Assembly (NCBI GenBank): GCA_945906975.1
Contig: CAMDRY010000188.1
Span: 1 to 6,545, forward strand
Source of the DNA: Bordetella parapertussis
Lineage (GTDB): Bacteria > Pseudomonadota > Gammaproteobacteria > Burkholderiales > SG8-39
Direction of reading: 5' to 3'
Length of the DNA stretch: 6,545 nucleotides
Below, one piece after another: positions 5,442-6,545 of this stretch (position 1 is its first letter; each line of letters opens with the position of its first letter). The notes beneath the pieces were generated by a model. That model made no database searches. It worked only from the letters and a program-made list of their open reading frames with translations, and was not told the origin of the DNA. The translations under genes and the position numbers were made by a program.

Positions 5442-6545
5442 CTATGCCGCTTTGCGCGCCGGCTGGCGTGCGCATTCGACCAGGTAATCGAGCGCCGCCT
5501 GGGCGCCGCCTTTTTTGTGCGGCACACCGGCAAGGGCGAGACCCATTTCCACACCGGACAGCGTTCCGGCCAGCGTGAGGTCGTTGAAGTCGCCCAGGTG
5601 GCCGATGCGGAAAATCTTGCCGAGCATTTTGCCCAGGCCCATGCCCAGCGACATGTCGTAGGCGTCGAGGATCGCCTTGCGCAGTGCATCGGCATCGTGG
5701 CCGGCGGGCATCATCACGGCCGTCAGCGCGCTCGAATATTCTTCGGGAACGGCGCAGAGTATCTCCAGGCCCCAGGCGCGCACCGCGCGCCGCGTCGCCT
5801 CGGCGTGGCGGTCGTGACGCGTGAACACGTTTGGCAGGCCCTCTTCCTGCAGCATTTTGAGTGCCTCGCGCAAGCCGTAGAGCAGGTTGGTTGCAGGCGT
5901 GTAGGGGAAGTAACCGGTCTTGTTCTGTGTGATCATTTCTTCCCAGCCCCAATACGCCTTGGGCAGCGTCGAGGATTGCGCCGCCTTGCGCGCTTTTTCG
6001 CTGACACAATTGAATGACAGTCCCGGTGGCAGCATCAAGCCCTTTTGTGAGCCGGCGATCGTCACATCAACGCCCCATTCATCGTGGCGGTAGTCGATCG
6101 AGCCGAGCGAGGAAATGGTGTCCACCAGCAGCAGGGCCGGATGGTTCGCCGCATCGATGGCCTTGCGAATAAGCGGAATGCGGCTGGTCGCGCCGGTGGA
6201 GGTTTCGTTGTGCACCACGCAGACTGCCTTGATCGTGTGGGCCTTGTCTTCGCGCAGTTTGGCCTCGAGCGTTGCCGCATCGGCGCCGCGGCGCCAGTCG
6301 GTCGGGATGAACTCGGTGACGATACCCAGCTTGGTCGCCATCTTGTGCCACAGCGCGGCGAACTGGCCGGTCTCGAACATGATTACGCGATCGCCGGCCG
6401 ATAGCGTGTTGACCAGCGCCGCCTCCCAGGCCCCGGTGCCCGAGGCCGGAAAAATCACCACCGGCTGCTTGCTCTGGAACACCGTTTTGAGGCCGTTGAG
6501 CACTTCCAGTCCAAGCAACCCGAACTCGGGTCCGCGGTGATCCAT
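5442..6545 (-). CDS. Class V PLP aminotransferase, serine/alanine-glyoxylate type, N-terminus beyond window edge
   Basis: 367 residues are visible, ending in TAG at 5442. The fold type I, class V signature is clear: SGTGAWE (35-41) for the PLP phosphate, LLVDTISSLGS (139-149) with D142 expected to hold the pyridine nitrogen, and TIAGSQKGLMLPPG (162-175) with K168 as the Schiff-base lysine (numbers from the first visible Met). Further family landmarks are YFPYTPATNLLYGLREAL, EYSSALTAVMMP and FRIGHLGDFND. Related enzymes move the amino group of serine or alanine to glyoxylate, giving glycine plus hydroxypyruvate or pyruvate, in the cytoplasm. The frame begins exactly at the right edge with MDHRGPEFG. 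In relatives DHRGPEF is preceded by about 20-30 residues with a PGPTN(V)P-type segment, so the visible Met is probably internal and the true start lies outside. It would be the first gene of the visible run, 65 nt before Bug C. Serine versus alanine preference cannot be settled. Confidence 0.92.
   Translation of the reverse strand: MDHRGPEFGLLGLEVLNGLKTVFQSKQPVVIFPASGTGAWEAALVNTLSAGDRVIMFETGQFAALWHKMATKLGIVTEFIPTDWRRGADAATLEAKLREDKAHTIKAVCVVHNETSTGATSRIPLIRKAIDAANHPALLLVDTISSLGSIDYRHDEWGVDVTIAGSQKGLMLPPGLSFNCVSEKARKAAQSSTLPKAYWGWEEMITQNKTGYFPYTPATNLLYGLREALKMLQEEGLPNVFTRHDRHAEATRRAVRAWGLEILCAVPEEYSSALTAVMMPAGHDADALRKAILDAYDMSLGMGLGKMLGKIFRIGHLGDFNDLTLAGTLSGVEMGLALAGVPHKKGGAQAALDYLVECARQPARKAA

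Noticed and set aside
4324..5487. 387-codon open frame on the plus strand
   Set aside because: Antisense to the whole of Bug C; sequence is a shadow with no recognisable fold.
5377..6009. N-terminal extension of Bug C to an upstream start (frame open to 6009)
   Set aside because: The extension overlaps the aminotransferase in another frame, is Arg/Ala-rich without motifs, and would bury the signal peptide. The GGAGGA and signal peptide at 5376 define the real start.

Overview
The window looks like a chromosomal piece of a GC-rich betaproteobacterium, most likely Burkholderiales (Bordetella/Achromobacter or Comamonadaceae type). The main reason is three different periplasmic solute-binding proteins of the Bug/TctC family within 6.5 kb; that family is strongly expanded in this order. 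This is inference from gene content. No rRNA or other marker gene is present to fix the taxon.

All seven genes are on the minus strand, so transcription runs from high to low coordinates. In that order they are: a class V aminotransferase of the serine/alanine-glyoxylate type, cut by the right edge (5442-6545); Bug protein C (4414-5376); a crotonase-fold (enoyl-CoA hydratase/isomerase) protein (3507-4289); Bug protein B (2403-3380); a GlcG/HbpS-type heme-binding-family protein (1920-2372); a Gfo/Idh/MocA oxidoreductase (802-1809); and Bug protein A, cut by the left edge (1-784). Gaps are 65, 124, 126, 30, 110 and 17 nt. Six of the seven starts are inside the window, and each has a Shine-Dalgarno-like sequence, although that of the crotonase is weak. 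There is no convincing intrinsic terminator, so one catabolic operon or two to three overlapping transcription units are possible.

The gene set fits uptake and breakdown of one or more small carboxylates. The Bug proteins would capture the solute in the periplasm, while the oxidoreductase, crotonase and PLP aminotransferase would act on it or its CoA ester in the cytoplasm. No TctA/TctB membrane genes, CoA ligase/transferase or regulator lies in the window, so the substrate cannot be named. The GlcG-family protein beside a glyoxylate-type aminotransferase hints at C2 (glycolate/glyoxylate) metabolism, but this is only a hint.

The points most worth a second look are enzyme residues and intergenic repeats. 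The crotonase keeps the Glu144-equivalent but has Ile at the Glu164-equivalent. The oxidoreductase has Gln in place of Asp in the usual DxxxH motif. The intergenic gaps hold three short tandem repeats: a five-unit octamer array, a hexamer repeat overlapping a ribosome-binding region, and a perfect 10-bp duplication. I see no mobile element, CRISPR, tRNA or rRNA, and no clear novel system; this is an ordinary catabolic locus with some unusual details.
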